From: Chitinophagaceae bacterium
Lineage (GTDB): Bacteria > Bacteroidota > Bacteroidia > Chitinophagales > Chitinophagaceae
Reading direction: 5' to 3'
Assembly (NCBI GenBank): GCA_020847395.1
Contig: JADLCD010000079.1
Span: 1 to 64,000 of the forward strand
Length of the DNA: 64,000 bases
The notes under the pieces were generated by a model. That model made no database searches. It was not told the origin of the DNA and saw nothing but the letters and a program-made list of their open reading frames with translations. How positions within the stretch are numbered: the first letter of the stretch is position 1; every line of letters begins with the position of its first letter. The position numbers and the translations under genes were made by a program. Shown in pieces: positions 6,983 to 17,451 of this stretch.

Positions 6983-8743
6983 CTATTTATAAAACCTCCA
7001 CTGGGTTTTAAAATCTTTTTTCAAAGGTTGATTGGTGATGATAGCACGAAGCATTTCGATGGGCATGCTGTTTTCGTGAAGCAGGGCGTCATTAAACTGT
7101 TTGATGTTCATTTTATTTGTATCAACCAATTCTCTTTTTAAAGCCATTTGCTGTAAGCCACCAATCATATATGCAACCTGGTATAACGGGCTATACCCTC
7201 CAACAAAAGACCTGCGAACCTCACCTTCCGCATTGGCGCGTTCATGACCTACGCGATCAACCAAAAAATCTATGCATTGCTGAGGTGTCCATTTACCAAG
7301 GTGATAGTTAAGTGAAAATATAATTCTCGCACAACGGTGCATTCTCCAGAATAACATGCCTATTCTGTCTTCCGGTGAACGTGGAAATTTCATATCCCAC
7401 AAAAGCAGTTCCCAGTATAGCGCATTACCTTCTACCCAAAATGGTGTATCAAAATTGCGATACGTTTTATACCGGCTGCTCATATAGCCCTGCAGGTGAT
7501 GCCCCGCGATTAATTCATGGTGAACCGTTGCTCTTGAAAAATACGGGTTGTTGCCGCGCATGCTCATCATCTTTTCATCGTAATCCATTGTATTGGTTGG
7601 GTAAGAAATGATGAGCGTTTCGCCACCGAGGAAGAAAGGATTTACCAGTTGTCTTTCGGGCGACATCATCATCATGCGCCAAGTTTCTTCTGAGAGCTCT
7701 GGAACAGTGATCAAATCATTTTTCTTTAAAAAATCCACTGATTGTTTGTACAGATCAAACATAGCTTCGGGTTGTTTGCCAGGCGCTACATACGAGTTTT
7801 TTACTTTCTCCTGTGCTGCTTTCCAGTCGTTGCCAAAACCCATTTCTTTTGACGCTTTTAATAATTCAGCATCACACCAAGAAAATTCTTTGTTAGCGAT
7901 ATCAACCAGTTCTTCGGGTGTATAAGGAATATATTCATATTGCAGTTGGCGTATAATTTCTTCTCTGCCTATTGGGTTACCAACGATACCGCTGCCATCA
8001 TCTTTTTGCGTGCTTTTTATTGCTCCCTTATTTTGCAATGCAACGGCATATTTACCTAATATACTATCCACTTTCTGATAGGTAGCAGGTACCCACCACG
8101 TAAACATAGGATCATAGCCATTGTAAAATGTATACATATTTTTAAGTGTAGCTTGCAAAGCTTTTGCAGTTTCAGAAGCGTAGGTTGCAGATTTCATATC
8201 TATGCTGTCGCTTTTTTTTAACGCTTCAAAGCTTTTAATGATTTCCTGTTTAATATTATTTAGTTCTTTTGCCACGGCTTCCCCGTCTACTGCCGCTCCT
8301 CTGCGTCGTGGTTTTTCAAGATTATAGATACGATCAGAAAACGGAAAATAGCCTATAATTTTTTCATGATTTTTCTGCTCTGCAAGCAGATCATATTTCT
8401 CACTCTCAAGGTTGCGTTTGAAAAGCAGGTAGTCAACCTTGCCATTCACATTCATTTTATCAAAGTTAACCTGCTGCAATTTGTTGAGATACGCTTCAAT
8501 CAATTGCAGCAAACGCTGGCGGCGTTCCGGCGTATTATACTCATTACTGCTTCTCATCCTTCCCCATCCCGGTGCATCTGAGCTTGAATAAAAACGGGAG
8601 ATACTGCCTTTATCAGCAGCATAATTTATCATCAGGTCATTCATCTCGCTGGTTTGCAGATACAAATCTTTATTCAACTCCTGTGAACGGGTTGTTGTAA
8701 TAAACAGTGTAAGTAGCATAATAAGAGTAAAGTACCTGCGCAT
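6983..8743 (-). CDS. DUF885 family protein (putative zinc peptidase), exported
   Basis: A 586-residue protein with a signal peptide (MRRYFTLIMLLTLFITTTRS). Most of the length matches DUF885, including the HHELIAGHH motif near residues 406-414, which resembles the HExxH-type zinc site of gluzincin peptidases. WRMHRCARIIFSLNYH and the GGLQQMALKREL C-terminal helix also fit. Length is typical. Family members are presumed metallopeptidases, but the substrate is unknown. Probably periplasmic. Confidence 0.8.
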   Translation of the reverse strand: MRRYFTLIMLLTLFITTTRSQELNKDLYLQTSEMNDLMINYAADKGSISRFYSSSDAPGWGRMRSSNEYNTPERRQRLLQLIEAYLNKLQQVNFDKMNVNGKVDYLLFKRNLESEKYDLLAEQKNHEKIIGYFPFSDRIYNLEKPRRRGAAVDGEAVAKELNNIKQEIIKSFEALKKSDSIDMKSATYASETAKALQATLKNMYTFYNGYDPMFTWWVPATYQKVDSILGKYAVALQNKGAIKSTQKDDGSGIVGNPIGREEIIRQLQYEYIPYTPEELVDIANKEFSWCDAELLKASKEMGFGNDWKAAQEKVKNSYVAPGKQPEAMFDLYKQSVDFLKKNDLITVPELSEETWRMMMMSPERQLVNPFFLGGETLIISYPTNTMDYDEKMMSMRGNNPYFSRATVHHELIAGHHLQGYMSSRYKTYRNFDTPFWVEGNALYWELLLWDMKFPRSPEDRIGMLFWRMHRCARIIFSLNYHLGKWTPQQCIDFLVDRVGHERANAEGEVRRSFVGGYSPLYQVAYMIGGLQQMALKRELVDTNKMNIKQFNDALLHENSMPIEMLRAIITNQPLKKDFKTQWRFYK

Positions 8744-8843
8744 ATAAAAAAATTTAGACAGTAAAAATTAATTAAAGCTAATGATGAACAGCTGAACCAG
8801 GGAGGAGGATTTTAGCCTTTTTTTATCGGATATAAACAAGGAG

Positions 8844-11609
8844 CTATCTGAACCTGCTCCTGTATTCCTTGGGGCTTTCGTTTACAAACTTTTTAAAAGC
8901 AGTAGAAAAATACGAGGCAGTAGCGAAGCCTGTACGTGTAGCAATTTCTGCGATCGGGATGTCTTCATTTTGCAGGTAATGCCTGGCACGCTGAATGCGC
9001 ATGAGCAATATATGATCATTCACGCTTGTATCGAACAGCAGTTTTACTTTACGGTAAAGTTGTACCCGGGATATATGCATTTCCCGGCAGATATCATCTA
9101 CTGAAAAATTTTCGTTGGGGATGTTTTGTTCAATGATGGCATTTAAATGAACGGTAAAAGACCGGTCGGATTTTTTTGCGATGCCTCCGTTAATGCCTGA
9201 AGGTATTTCGGCCGAATAATGTTCTTTAAGCTTTATCCTGTTTTCAAGCAGGCTGCTGATCGTTCCTTCCAGTATATCTACATTAAATGGCTTGGTAATA
9301 TATGCATCAGCATTGGCGCTAATGCCCTGCAATTTGTTTTCCTCTGTTGTTTTAGCAGTCAGTAATATTACCGGTATATGTCTTGTTCTTATATCATCTT
9401 TAAGTGATTTTGTCAATGCTATGCCGTCTGTCTTCGGCATCATTACATCACTTATCACCACGTCAGGCATTTCATCAAATAGCTTTTTAATACCTTCAGC
9501 GCCATCGTTGGCGGTAATAACATTGTATTCAGCAGAAAGCCGTTGCGACAAGAACTCCCGGAGATCATTATGATCTTCTACAATTAAAACCGTTTCTTTC
9601 TCTTCACTGCTTTTTACCGGCATTTCCTCTTCAGGTATGGGTAACAGTTGTTTGGTTCCGGGCACATAGTAATTTTCTATCCAGGCGCTCACCTGGCTAT
9701 TATACGTTTCTTTTCCGGGATGAATCTGTTCTTCACTGAAATGTGTGTTCCCTAACTTCAGGTAAATGGTGAATACAGAGCCCTTATCCCTTTCACTCTG
9801 CACAGCTATGTTTCCTTTATGCAACTCGATCAATGCTTTTGAAAGCGCCAGGCCTAATCCTGTTCCTTTATTACTATCATAGCCTGCCTGGTAAAACATT
9901 TCAAACAAATGCCCCTGCTCTTCTTTGCCCATGCCAATACCGGAATCCTGAACATTAATCACCGCCTCACCTTTCAGTGCATCTTTATGAATGGTTAAAT
10001 GTATAAAACCATTATCGCCGGTAAACTTGAATGCATTGGAAAGGATATTAAAAAATACTTTTTCAATTTTTTCGCAATCAATCCATACCGGCAGCGTTGT
10101 TTCTTTGGTAATGATCCTGCAGTCAACATGATGTTGTTTTGCAAATACCGCGAACGCGTTAACGATCTCCTGTAAAAACTGCACCAGGTCGGTTTCATGC
10201 AGTTCCAGCTTCATTTTATTCAGCTCCAGCTTCCTGAAATCCATCAACTGGTTTACCAGTAAAAGTAAACGGGTAGCATTTTTTTTAACAAGCGAAAACT
10301 GGTTGCGTGTGGTAACAGAAAGTTTGCCACGCAAGGCTTCTTCTGTTGGCGCTAATATTAAAGTAAGCGGTGTTTTTAATTCATGAGAGATATTGGTAAA
10401 AAAATTCAGCTTTTCTTCATTCGCTTCGCGGGCTTTGTCAGCCATTAAAACAATCTGCCGGCTTTGCTCCGATATCTCTTCATTTTGTTCGTGCAGCTTT
10501 TTATTCACTTTAATATTCTTACCCCGTGAGTAAACGAGCAGGCCCGCCAGCATCAGCGACAATACCAGCGAGCCAACCAGGATAAATATCAGGTTGCGTT
10601 GTGTTTTAAAGGTTTTGGTTTGCTGTGCCAGCAACTGTTGCTGACGAACGATATTTTTTTGTTGTTCGGTAATTTTATTTGCCTGCTGCAGCAGCATAAT
10701 AGCATTAGTACTGTCCACCACTATGGTTTCCAGTATATTCCTCCTGGGCACATTCTCATTACGCAGCAGTTTATCAGCAATGCGTATAGCTTCGCTGCCG
10801 CCTGTAGGGTAAAGTACCGACGCAAGCAAAGTATGGTTTTCCACCAGGCTCAAACCTGTACCTGGCAAAGCGTCTACACCTAATATTTTAATATGGCTGA
10901 GCCCGGCTTTTTTACATATAGCTGCCGCTGTTCTTGCCATTACATCATTGTGTGCAAAAATCAACTGTGTATTTTTTAATTCACTGATATATGCCGGGAG
11001 TTGGTTTTCCACGCTGCCTTCAAGCCAGTCGCCGCTAATTACTTTTTGAATGCTTATGCCAGGAAATTTTTTGATCGCTTCTGCAAACCCTTTTTCTCTT
11101 TCTCTTGCCGGGGTAGAAGTTTGTAAGCCTGTTATTTCTATTATATTGCCTTTATTATTTAAATACCTTGCAGCATACACACCCGCAAATTGGCCAACCT
11201 GAAAATTGTCTGCACCTATATAGCTGTTATATAGTTCGGAATTAATATTCCTGTCTACAATAACTACTTTTATTCCTTTATTGTAGGCTTCTTCAACTAC
11301 AGGCGTTAACGGTGCAGCTTCGTACGGGCAAACGATCAGCAGGTCAATATCCTGCTGCATCAGCTCTTTTATTTGTTCCACCTGTTTATCACTACTGTAA
11401 TCAGCCTGCCTGTAAATGGCTTCAATATTGGGGTAAAACACAAGTTCGCGATAAAGCTCTTCCTTCATATCCTTTCTCCATTCATCTCCTTCACCCAATT
11501 GCGATATACCTATCCTGTATTTGCGGGAAGTTTGCGTATTGCACGAAAACTGGCATATTATGGCAATACCCATCAAAATATAAATGGCGGCACTCGTTAT
11601 TTTTCGCAT
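8844..11609 (-). CDS. Hybrid two-component regulator with periplasmic sugar-binding sensor (BT1754-like)
   Basis: A 921-residue one-protein phosphorelay. It has an N-terminal membrane anchor or lipoprotein-like signal (to about residue 23). A Peripla_BP_4 sugar-binding domain follows (about 30-310, with YEAAPLTPVVEEA and VDRN). A TM helix lies at about 340-362. The HisKA box N-I-S-H-E-L-K-T-P-L-T carries His near 406, followed by a HATPase with TGLGLAL. The receiver has VVISDVMMPKTDG (phospho-Asp near 720), and an AraC-type HTH forms the last 100 residues. This is the architecture of the fructose sensor that controls the B. thetaiotaomicron fructan locus, and it is divergent from a matching set of genes. 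ATG at 11609 is chosen over a GTG nine codons upstream. Confidence 0.93.
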   Translation of the reverse strand: MRKITSAAIYILMGIAIICQFSCNTQTSRKYRIGISQLGEGDEWRKDMKEELYRELVFYPNIEAIYRQADYSSDKQVEQIKELMQQDIDLLIVCPYEAAPLTPVVEEAYNKGIKVVIVDRNINSELYNSYIGADNFQVGQFAGVYAARYLNNKGNIIEITGLQTSTPAREREKGFAEAIKKFPGISIQKVISGDWLEGSVENQLPAYISELKNTQLIFAHNDVMARTAAAICKKAGLSHIKILGVDALPGTGLSLVENHTLLASVLYPTGGSEAIRIADKLLRNENVPRRNILETIVVDSTNAIMLLQQANKITEQQKNIVRQQQLLAQQTKTFKTQRNLIFILVGSLVLSLMLAGLLVYSRGKNIKVNKKLHEQNEEISEQSRQIVLMADKAREANEEKLNFFTNISHELKTPLTLILAPTEEALRGKLSVTTRNQFSLVKKNATRLLLLVNQLMDFRKLELNKMKLELHETDLVQFLQEIVNAFAVFAKQHHVDCRIITKETTLPVWIDCEKIEKVFFNILSNAFKFTGDNGFIHLTIHKDALKGEAVINVQDSGIGMGKEEQGHLFEMFYQAGYDSNKGTGLGLALSKALIELHKGNIAVQSERDKGSVFTIYLKLGNTHFSEEQIHPGKETYNSQVSAWIENYYVPGTKQLLPIPEEEMPVKSSEEKETVLIVEDHNDLREFLSQRLSAEYNVITANDGAEGIKKLFDEMPDVVISDVMMPKTDGIALTKSLKDDIRTRHIPVILLTAKTTEENKLQGISANADAYITKPFNVDILEGTISSLLENRIKLKEHYSAEIPSGINGGIAKKSDRSFTVHLNAIIEQNIPNENFSVDDICREMHISRVQLYRKVKLLFDTSVNDHILLMRIQRARHYLQNEDIPIAEIATRTGFATASYFSTAFKKFVNESPKEYRSRFR

Positions 11610-12016
11610 ACACGAAGAAGAAAATTTGTCGGGCACATCTTCATATTTCCTGCGGAGGCATCTGTAAAATTTTTTTGTTGACCAGCTTTACTACTTTGGT
11701 TGAGCGACATTGGCGACGCTCCATTCATCTGCATATCACTATTCAGCAAATCCGGCAACTGTCTTCACAAAACTCATCCTGCATGAAATATTTGGTGTAA
11801 AGATGGTATTATTTTAAAAGAAATCACTACAAAATTTAAACCTGTTTAGGGTATACATGGTTATTGTAATCTCTTAAGTCGTTGAAAATCAAAAAAAATA
11901 TTTCGATAATACTAAAATCCGTATTTAAAACGAATTGATACAATATTGAATGGTCAAGGGGTTCTTCACATAATACATTTGGTTCATCAATTACAATTGA
12001 CCAACGATTTTTGTTT
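11610..12016. other. Regulatory gap between the fructan sensor and its target operon
   Basis: About 400 bp between two divergent start codons, with no supportable gene. It is AT-rich on the operon side and holds the TACATTTG box described separately. Since the sensor ends in an AraC-type DNA-binding domain, its operator should lie here, but I could not identify a convincing direct repeat by eye. Confidence 0.5.
11974..11981 (+). promoter_or_regulatory. Candidate -7 box of the fructan operon
   Basis: TACATTTG fits TAnnTTTG and sits 35 bp before the transporter ATG. A TTG lies 25 bp upstream, longer than the usual 19-21 bp, which would suit an activator-dependent promoter. Confidence 0.35.
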
Positions 12017-13345
12017 ATGAAGAAACCATTACTATTCTGGAGCATTGTTGTGGCCTTGGGCGGCTTTCTCTTTGGTTTTGATACCGCTGTTATTTCCGGC
12101 GCGGAAAAATCTATTCAATCTTACTGGCAACTTTCTTCTTTTCAGCATGGGCTTACCATGTCGATTGCGTTGTTTGGTACAGTTATCGGCGCAGCACTGG
12201 GTAGTTTACCTTCTGACAGGCTGGGAAGAAAAAAAACACTTGTCATTATTGCATTTCTTTTTCTGGTATCATCTCTGGCTACCGCTTTGGCTACAAACTG
12301 GGCAATGTTCTTATTGTTCCGTTTTATCGGCGGGCTGGGCGTAGGCGCTTCTTCCGTAACCGCACCGATCTATATATCAGAAATATCTTCTGCCAAAAAC
12401 CGGGGGCGGCTGGTGGCGCTTTTCCAGTTCAACGTGGTAACGGGTATACTCATATCGTATTTATCAAATTACATTATTGGCGTTGCCGGCGGCGATCATT
12501 CCTGGCGGCTGATGCTCGGCATTATGGTAATTCCATCACTGCTCTTCCTGGTATTGTTGAGGTTTGTGCCCGAAAGCCCGCGCTGGCTGATACTGCACAA
12601 TAAAAATATCGGGGATGCGAAAAACACTTTACGCATTATTGATCCTGAAAAGTATGAAGCTGAAATTGCTTCCATTATTAAAACCAATGAAGAAAATAAG
12701 CATAAGCAGCAGGAAAAATTGTTTTCATCAAAATACCGGTTACCCATTTTTCTTGCGGTAGTATTTGCCATATTCAACCAGGTGTCGGGCATTAACGCTA
12801 TTATATATTATGCTCCGCGCATTTTTGAATCTTCCGGTCTGGCTACAGATTCATCACTACTGTCGAGCGTGGCTATTGGCTCAGTAAACCTTTTGTTCAC
12901 TTTACTGGCAATAAGCTTAATTGATAAGTTCGGCAGGCGCAGGCTCATGCTCACCGGTACCATAGGGTTGATCATTACACTTGGTATTGTAGCATACCTG
13001 TTCATGCATCCTTCATCAAATCCGTTTGCTATTGTTGTTTTGCTGTTGGCGTATATAGCATTCTTCGCTATGTCGCAGGGGGCTTGTATATGGGTATTTA
13101 TTTCAGAAATTTTTCCCAATACGGTCCGTGCAAAAGGACAAACCCTCGGCAGCCTTACGCATTGGGTAATGGCAACTATTATCACATTTATATTTCCGGT
13201 TATTAGTGAGGGCATGGGAGAAGCTGTTATTTTCTTCTTCTTCTGTTTAATGATGATCCTGCAATTAGGTTTTGTGATAAAGTATATGCCCGAAACAAAA
13301 GGCAGGTCGCTGGAAGAGCTGGAGGCCAATCTTGTTATACACTAA
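12017..13345 (+). CDS. MFS sugar porter (probable fructose importer)
   Basis: A 442-residue twelve-helix major facilitator of the sugar porter family. It has RLGRKK between TM2 and TM3 (68-73), PESPRWL before the central loop, the QVSGINAIIYYAPRIF sugar-binding helix, FGRRR, and PETKGRS at the C-terminus (425-431). Length is normal. As first gene of the fructan operon, with fructokinase 10 bp downstream, it most likely moves fructose released in the periplasm into the cytoplasm (inference from context). ATG at 12017 is preferred over a TTG two codons upstream. Confidence 0.92.
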   Translation: MKKPLLFWSIVVALGGFLFGFDTAVISGAEKSIQSYWQLSSFQHGLTMSIALFGTVIGAALGSLPSDRLGRKKTLVIIAFLFLVSSLATALATNWAMFLLFRFIGGLGVGASSVTAPIYISEISSAKNRGRLVALFQFNVVTGILISYLSNYIIGVAGGDHSWRLMLGIMVIPSLLFLVLLRFVPESPRWLILHNKNIGDAKNTLRIIDPEKYEAEIASIIKTNEENKHKQQEKLFSSKYRLPIFLAVVFAIFNQVSGINAIIYYAPRIFESSGLATDSSLLSSVAIGSVNLLFTLLAISLIDKFGRRRLMLTGTIGLIITLGIVAYLFMHPSSNPFAIVVLLLAYIAFFAMSQGACIWVFISEIFPNTVRAKGQTLGSLTHWVMATIITFIFPVISEGMGEAVIFFFFCLMMILQLGFVIKYMPETKGRSLEELEANLVIH

Positions 13346-13355
13346 ACATTGCGAT

Positions 13356-14255
13356 ATGAATTTTACCTGTGTTTGCTTTGGAGAAGTTTTGTTTGATGTA
13401 TTGCCGCATGAAATAAAAGCCGGGGGTGCGCCAATGAATGTAGCATACCATCTTACTATGCTCGGGCAACCGACTGCGCTCATTTCAAGAGTTGGGAACG
13501 ATGATCGTGGTAAAGCATTGACCACTATTCTGGAAGGAAAGAAATTGCTCCTGGATTATATACAGGCCGATGAAGCACATCCTACCGGTATTGTAGTGGC
13601 TGTGCCTGATGCAGCAGGTGATATGAAGTACGACATACAACAGGAAGCTGCATGGGATTTTATTGAATTGAAGGCTCAGCACGAAACCCTGGTTAAAAAT
13701 GCAGCTTATTTTATTTTCGGAAGCCTCATTACAAGAAACAGTGTTTCGCGTAATACATTGTTTAACCTGATGGATATACCTGTTACCCGTGTGTTTGATG
13801 TTAACCTCCGCTCTCCATTTATTGATCAGAAAACGCTGGAGTATCAGTTCAGCAAAGCGGATATTTTAAAGATGAATGAGGAAGAGCTTGACTTAATTAC
13901 AGGCTGGTATGTACAATTCAAGACTATTGAAGATAAGATCAGGTTCCTGCAAAACCGGTTTCAGATTCCTGATATTATTATTACCCGTGGCGCAAAAGGT
14001 GCTATAATAAACAGTCATGATAATTTTTATTATCATGATGGCTACAGTATTCGTGTAGCAGATACTGTTGGTAGCGGCGACAGTTTTGTGGCAGGCTACC
14101 TGTCAGGCATCATCAACCATAAACCTCCTGAAGAAGCGTTGCAATTTGCCTGTGCGCTTGGTGCTTATGTGGCTACGCAAACAGGCGGATGTCCATCATA
14201 TACTCCCGGCGAAATAAATATTTTCATGCGATCAGCCAAAGCAATTATTCATTGA
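13356..14255 (+). CDS. Fructokinase (PfkB family)
   Basis: A 299-residue ribokinase-type sugar kinase. It has the N-terminal GGAPMNVAYHL signature, DVNLRSPF and KMNEEEL in the middle, ITRGAKGA before the ATP site, and DTVGSGDSFVAGY with catalytic Asp at about 242. ATP-dependent phosphorylation of fructose to fructose-6-phosphate fits both the family and the locus. ATG at 13356 is preferred; an upstream TTG at 13332 would overlap the transporter. Second gene of the fructan operon. Confidence 0.92.
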   Translation: MNFTCVCFGEVLFDVLPHEIKAGGAPMNVAYHLTMLGQPTALISRVGNDDRGKALTTILEGKKLLLDYIQADEAHPTGIVVAVPDAAGDMKYDIQQEAAWDFIELKAQHETLVKNAAYFIFGSLITRNSVSRNTLFNLMDIPVTRVFDVNLRSPFIDQKTLEYQFSKADILKMNEEELDLITGWYVQFKTIEDKIRFLQNRFQIPDIIITRGAKGAIINSHDNFYYHDGYSIRVADTVGSGDSFVAGYLSGIINHKPPEEALQFACALGAYVATQTGGCPSYTPGEINIFMRSAKAIIH

Positions 14256-14305
14256 ATATAAACCAAAAATTGTATCACATCAATCAAAACTAAAACGATA
14301 GAAGT

Positions 14306-17300
14306 ATGAAAAAAATCATGACTGTTGTTTGCCTTTTTATCACCGCTTTGTGTTTTGCCCAGCAAAAAGAGGTGAAAGGTACAGTAACGAGCAAAGCAGA
14401 TGGGTCGCCACTACCAGGAGTTACCGTTGTAAGTGAAAAAAGCGCCACATCCACCGATGTATCGGGTAGGTTTTCCATTAAAGCATCCATGGGAGAAACA
14501 CTCACTTTTTCCTATGTAGGTATGAATACAGTATCAGTAAAAGTTACAGATGCCACAGAACTTACTATACAAATGGAACCGAGCGTAAAGGAGGGTGAAC
14601 AGATTGTGGTAGTAGGCTATTCTACGCAACGCAAGCAGGATTTAACAGGCTCTGTTGCTGTAGTTGATCTTAACCCTGTAAAAAATAATACATCAGGAAA
14701 CACTATGCAGGCATTGCAGGGCCGGGTAGCGGGTTTGTATATAGAAAAAGATGGTTCTCCCAACGGGTCGAACAGCAGGATATTGATACGCGGCGCCAAT
14801 ACACTTGGTAATAATGATCCGCTGTATATTATTGATGGCGTGCCAACTACAAGGCCGGAAGTATTTCAGAATATAAATCCTGCAAGCATCGCCTCCGTGC
14901 AGATACTGAAAGATGCATCAGCAGAGTCCATCTATGGTTCACGTGCATCCAATGGTGTAATTATCGTTACAACAAAAAATGGAGGTAATACGGATGGGAA
15001 AGTAAATTTTCAGTTCAATACGAGCATATCCGCCCAGTCTGAAAAATCGATGCGGTTTAAAATGCTTAATACTGTTGACAGGGGTAAGGCGTTGTGGCAG
15101 GCATCTGTAAACGACAGGCAAAATCCTGCAGATGCTTATGGTGAAATATATGATTTTAGCTGGAACAATGATTTTGATAATCCTGTACTTACAAGTGTAA
15201 CACCCAAGCAATTTGTGGGCGGAGATCCTAATACGCCTGTGGGAAATACAGACTGGCAATCTGTAATGTATAAAACAGGTATTGTAAGCAATAATTCGTT
15301 GATTGCTACAATTGGCAATAAAAATTCCTCGCTTGAAATATCACTCGGGCATATTAAAAATACCGGTATGCTGCGTTACACCGGGTATCAGCGCATGAAT
15401 GCAGGCATTAACGCCATTACAAGAGCATTTAATAACAAACTTGTTTTTGGCTTAAATCTTAATGTAGCCAATTCAGATGAGACATTAACTGCAAGAGACA
15501 TTGGTGGTGCAGCCACTACTTTCCTTGCTGTAACTTTATCACCTACCATACCTGTGTTTCAGAAAGACGGCGTTACCTATGCCGGCCCGTTAGGCGCAGG
15601 TTATTCAGACAGGAACAATCCCCTGCACATGCAATATATCTCCAGGTGGAATAATGCCAACAGGTTAAGCTCTTTCGGAAGCGTATTTGCCGAAATTCAA
15701 CCCATAAAAAACGTATTCTTTAAAACTACTTTAGGAATAGATGATGCGAGGTATAAGAATAAGGTAATCGCACCCACATTTACTGAAGGTGCGTTAAGCC
15801 GTACCACCAATAGCTTAACCTTTGATGAAAACCATTATTCAAGTGTGACCTGGTCAAATACTTTACGGTATAACCTGAACCTGCAGGATCACAAATTTAA
15901 ATTCCTGTTGGGTACGGAGTATATAAAAACTGACCTGGAAACCCGTTTCTCCAAAAAAGAAGGATTCGCCACTCAAACAGAAGACTATTTCACCCTCAGT
16001 TCAGGTACTGGTAATACTACCGTTTTTGGAGATTTTACCGGCAACAGGCTTTTCTCTCAATTCGGTCGTATAGATTATAGTTACGCAGATAAATATTTAG
16101 TAGCGGTTACGGTTCGCCGCGATGGTTCATCACGATTTGGCACAGATAACCAATATGGTATTTTCCCGGCGGCATCTGTTGGCTGGCGGATAGACAGGGA
16201 AAACTTTATGGCAAATAATAAAGTCTTTTCTGAACTCAAATTAAGATTAGGCGCCGGTCGTGTTGGGAATCAGCAAATCGGCGACCTGGCAAGATATGCG
16301 TTATATTATGCAAGGTATGGCACAACACAAAACCAGCTAACTCCAGGCTTCTGGGAACAGTATATGAATATTGGTACAGCCTACTCATTGTCTGGTGCTA
16401 ATACCGGAACGCTTCCTTCAGGATTTGTGCAAACGCAGGCTGCAAATGCTGCATTGAAGTGGGAGACAACCGATGAAATAAATGCAGGTGTAGATTTTGC
16501 AATACTTAACAATAAGATATTCGGTTCGTTCGATTATTTTTCAAGAAAAACAAGTGGCATTCTTATTATTCCGCCGGTTGCATCAGCGCTTGGAGAAGGA
16601 CAACAAAAAGCAGTAAATGGTGCTTCCAAAAGTAATAAAGGCTGGGAGTTTGTGATTGGTTACAGGGGTGACCACACAGGAAATTTCTCCTACAATGTAC
16701 AGCTAAACTTTGCGCACTTCAGGGATAAAATAACAGAGCTGCCGGAAGATGTAAGACCCGCATATGCAGGTAATTTGCGGAATACCATTATCGGTCATTC
16801 TCAATTTGACATATTTGGGTACAAAACCGACGGGATATTTCAATCGCAGGCAGAAGTAGATGCAGCGCCTGAGCAGATTGGCGCAGGTCCGGGAAGAATA
16901 CGTTATGTAGATGATAATAAGGATGGTGTAATTAGTGATCTTGACAGAACATGGATTGGCACTACACTACCCAAACTGGAATACGGGGCAAGAATTGATC
17001 TTAGCTACAAAAAATTCGATCTTTCAATTTTCGGATCGGGGGTTGCTGGTCGCAAAGGGTTTGATGTATATACTTTGTTCAATAACCTCATGAAGAGTAG
17101 GGAAAACGTAGGGCCAGGCGTATTTGATGGATGGACTCCACAACATACAAACACCAATATCCCGGCGCTCACATTAAAAGATAATAATAATGAAGGGCGT
17201 ACATCGGATTATTTCATTGTAAATACTTCTTACTTTAAAATGCGCAATATCCAGCTTGCTTATAATTTAACAACCGGTGGTTTCTTTTCACGGCTGAGGT

Positions 17301-17431
17301 TTTTTGCAATGGGAGAAAACCTGTTATGGTTTAAAAGCAAACAATACCAGAGTCCAGACCCTGAAAGGATAGACCTGGATCCTGTACCTATTCCAAAAAC
17401 ATACACATTCGGCATTAATGCTTCATTTTAA
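14306..17431 (+). CDS. SusC/RagA-type TonB-linked outer membrane transporter
   Basis: A 1041-residue outer membrane protein: signal peptide (MKKIMTVVCLFITALCFAQ), carboxypeptidase-D regulatory-like domain (about 21-105: KGTVTSKADGSPLPGVTV), plug domain with IRGANTLGNNDPLYIIDGVP, and a 22-strand barrel ending in F. It imports oligosaccharides captured by SusD in a TonB-dependent way. The context (fructokinase, two GH32) points to fructan or fructo-oligosaccharides. The SusD gene follows 20 bp downstream. Confidence 0.95.
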   Translation: MKKIMTVVCLFITALCFAQQKEVKGTVTSKADGSPLPGVTVVSEKSATSTDVSGRFSIKASMGETLTFSYVGMNTVSVKVTDATELTIQMEPSVKEGEQIVVVGYSTQRKQDLTGSVAVVDLNPVKNNTSGNTMQALQGRVAGLYIEKDGSPNGSNSRILIRGANTLGNNDPLYIIDGVPTTRPEVFQNINPASIASVQILKDASAESIYGSRASNGVIIVTTKNGGNTDGKVNFQFNTSISAQSEKSMRFKMLNTVDRGKALWQASVNDRQNPADAYGEIYDFSWNNDFDNPVLTSVTPKQFVGGDPNTPVGNTDWQSVMYKTGIVSNNSLIATIGNKNSSLEISLGHIKNTGMLRYTGYQRMNAGINAITRAFNNKLVFGLNLNVANSDETLTARDIGGAATTFLAVTLSPTIPVFQKDGVTYAGPLGAGYSDRNNPLHMQYISRWNNANRLSSFGSVFAEIQPIKNVFFKTTLGIDDARYKNKVIAPTFTEGALSRTTNSLTFDENHYSSVTWSNTLRYNLNLQDHKFKFLLGTEYIKTDLETRFSKKEGFATQTEDYFTLSSGTGNTTVFGDFTGNRLFSQFGRIDYSYADKYLVAVTVRRDGSSRFGTDNQYGIFPAASVGWRIDRENFMANNKVFSELKLRLGAGRVGNQQIGDLARYALYYARYGTTQNQLTPGFWEQYMNIGTAYSLSGANTGTLPSGFVQTQAANAALKWETTDEINAGVDFAILNNKIFGSFDYFSRKTSGILIIPPVASALGEGQQKAVNGASKSNKGWEFVIGYRGDHTGNFSYNVQLNFAHFRDKITELPEDVRPAYAGNLRNTIIGHSQFDIFGYKTDGIFQSQAEVDAAPEQIGAGPGRIRYVDDNKDGVISDLDRTWIGTTLPKLEYGARIDLSYKKFDLSIFGSGVAGRKGFDVYTLFNNLMKSRENVGPGVFDGWTPQHTNTNIPALTLKDNNNEGRTSDYFIVNTSYFKMRNIQLAYNLTTGGFFSRLRFFAMGENLLWFKSKQYQSPDPERIDLDPVPIPKTYTFGINASF

Positions 17432-17451
17432 AGTCAACCATTAAATATACA

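Noticed and set aside
12808-13329. 173-codon minus-strand frame opposite the sugar porter
   Set aside because: Shadow frame; the plus-strand frame has all family motifs.
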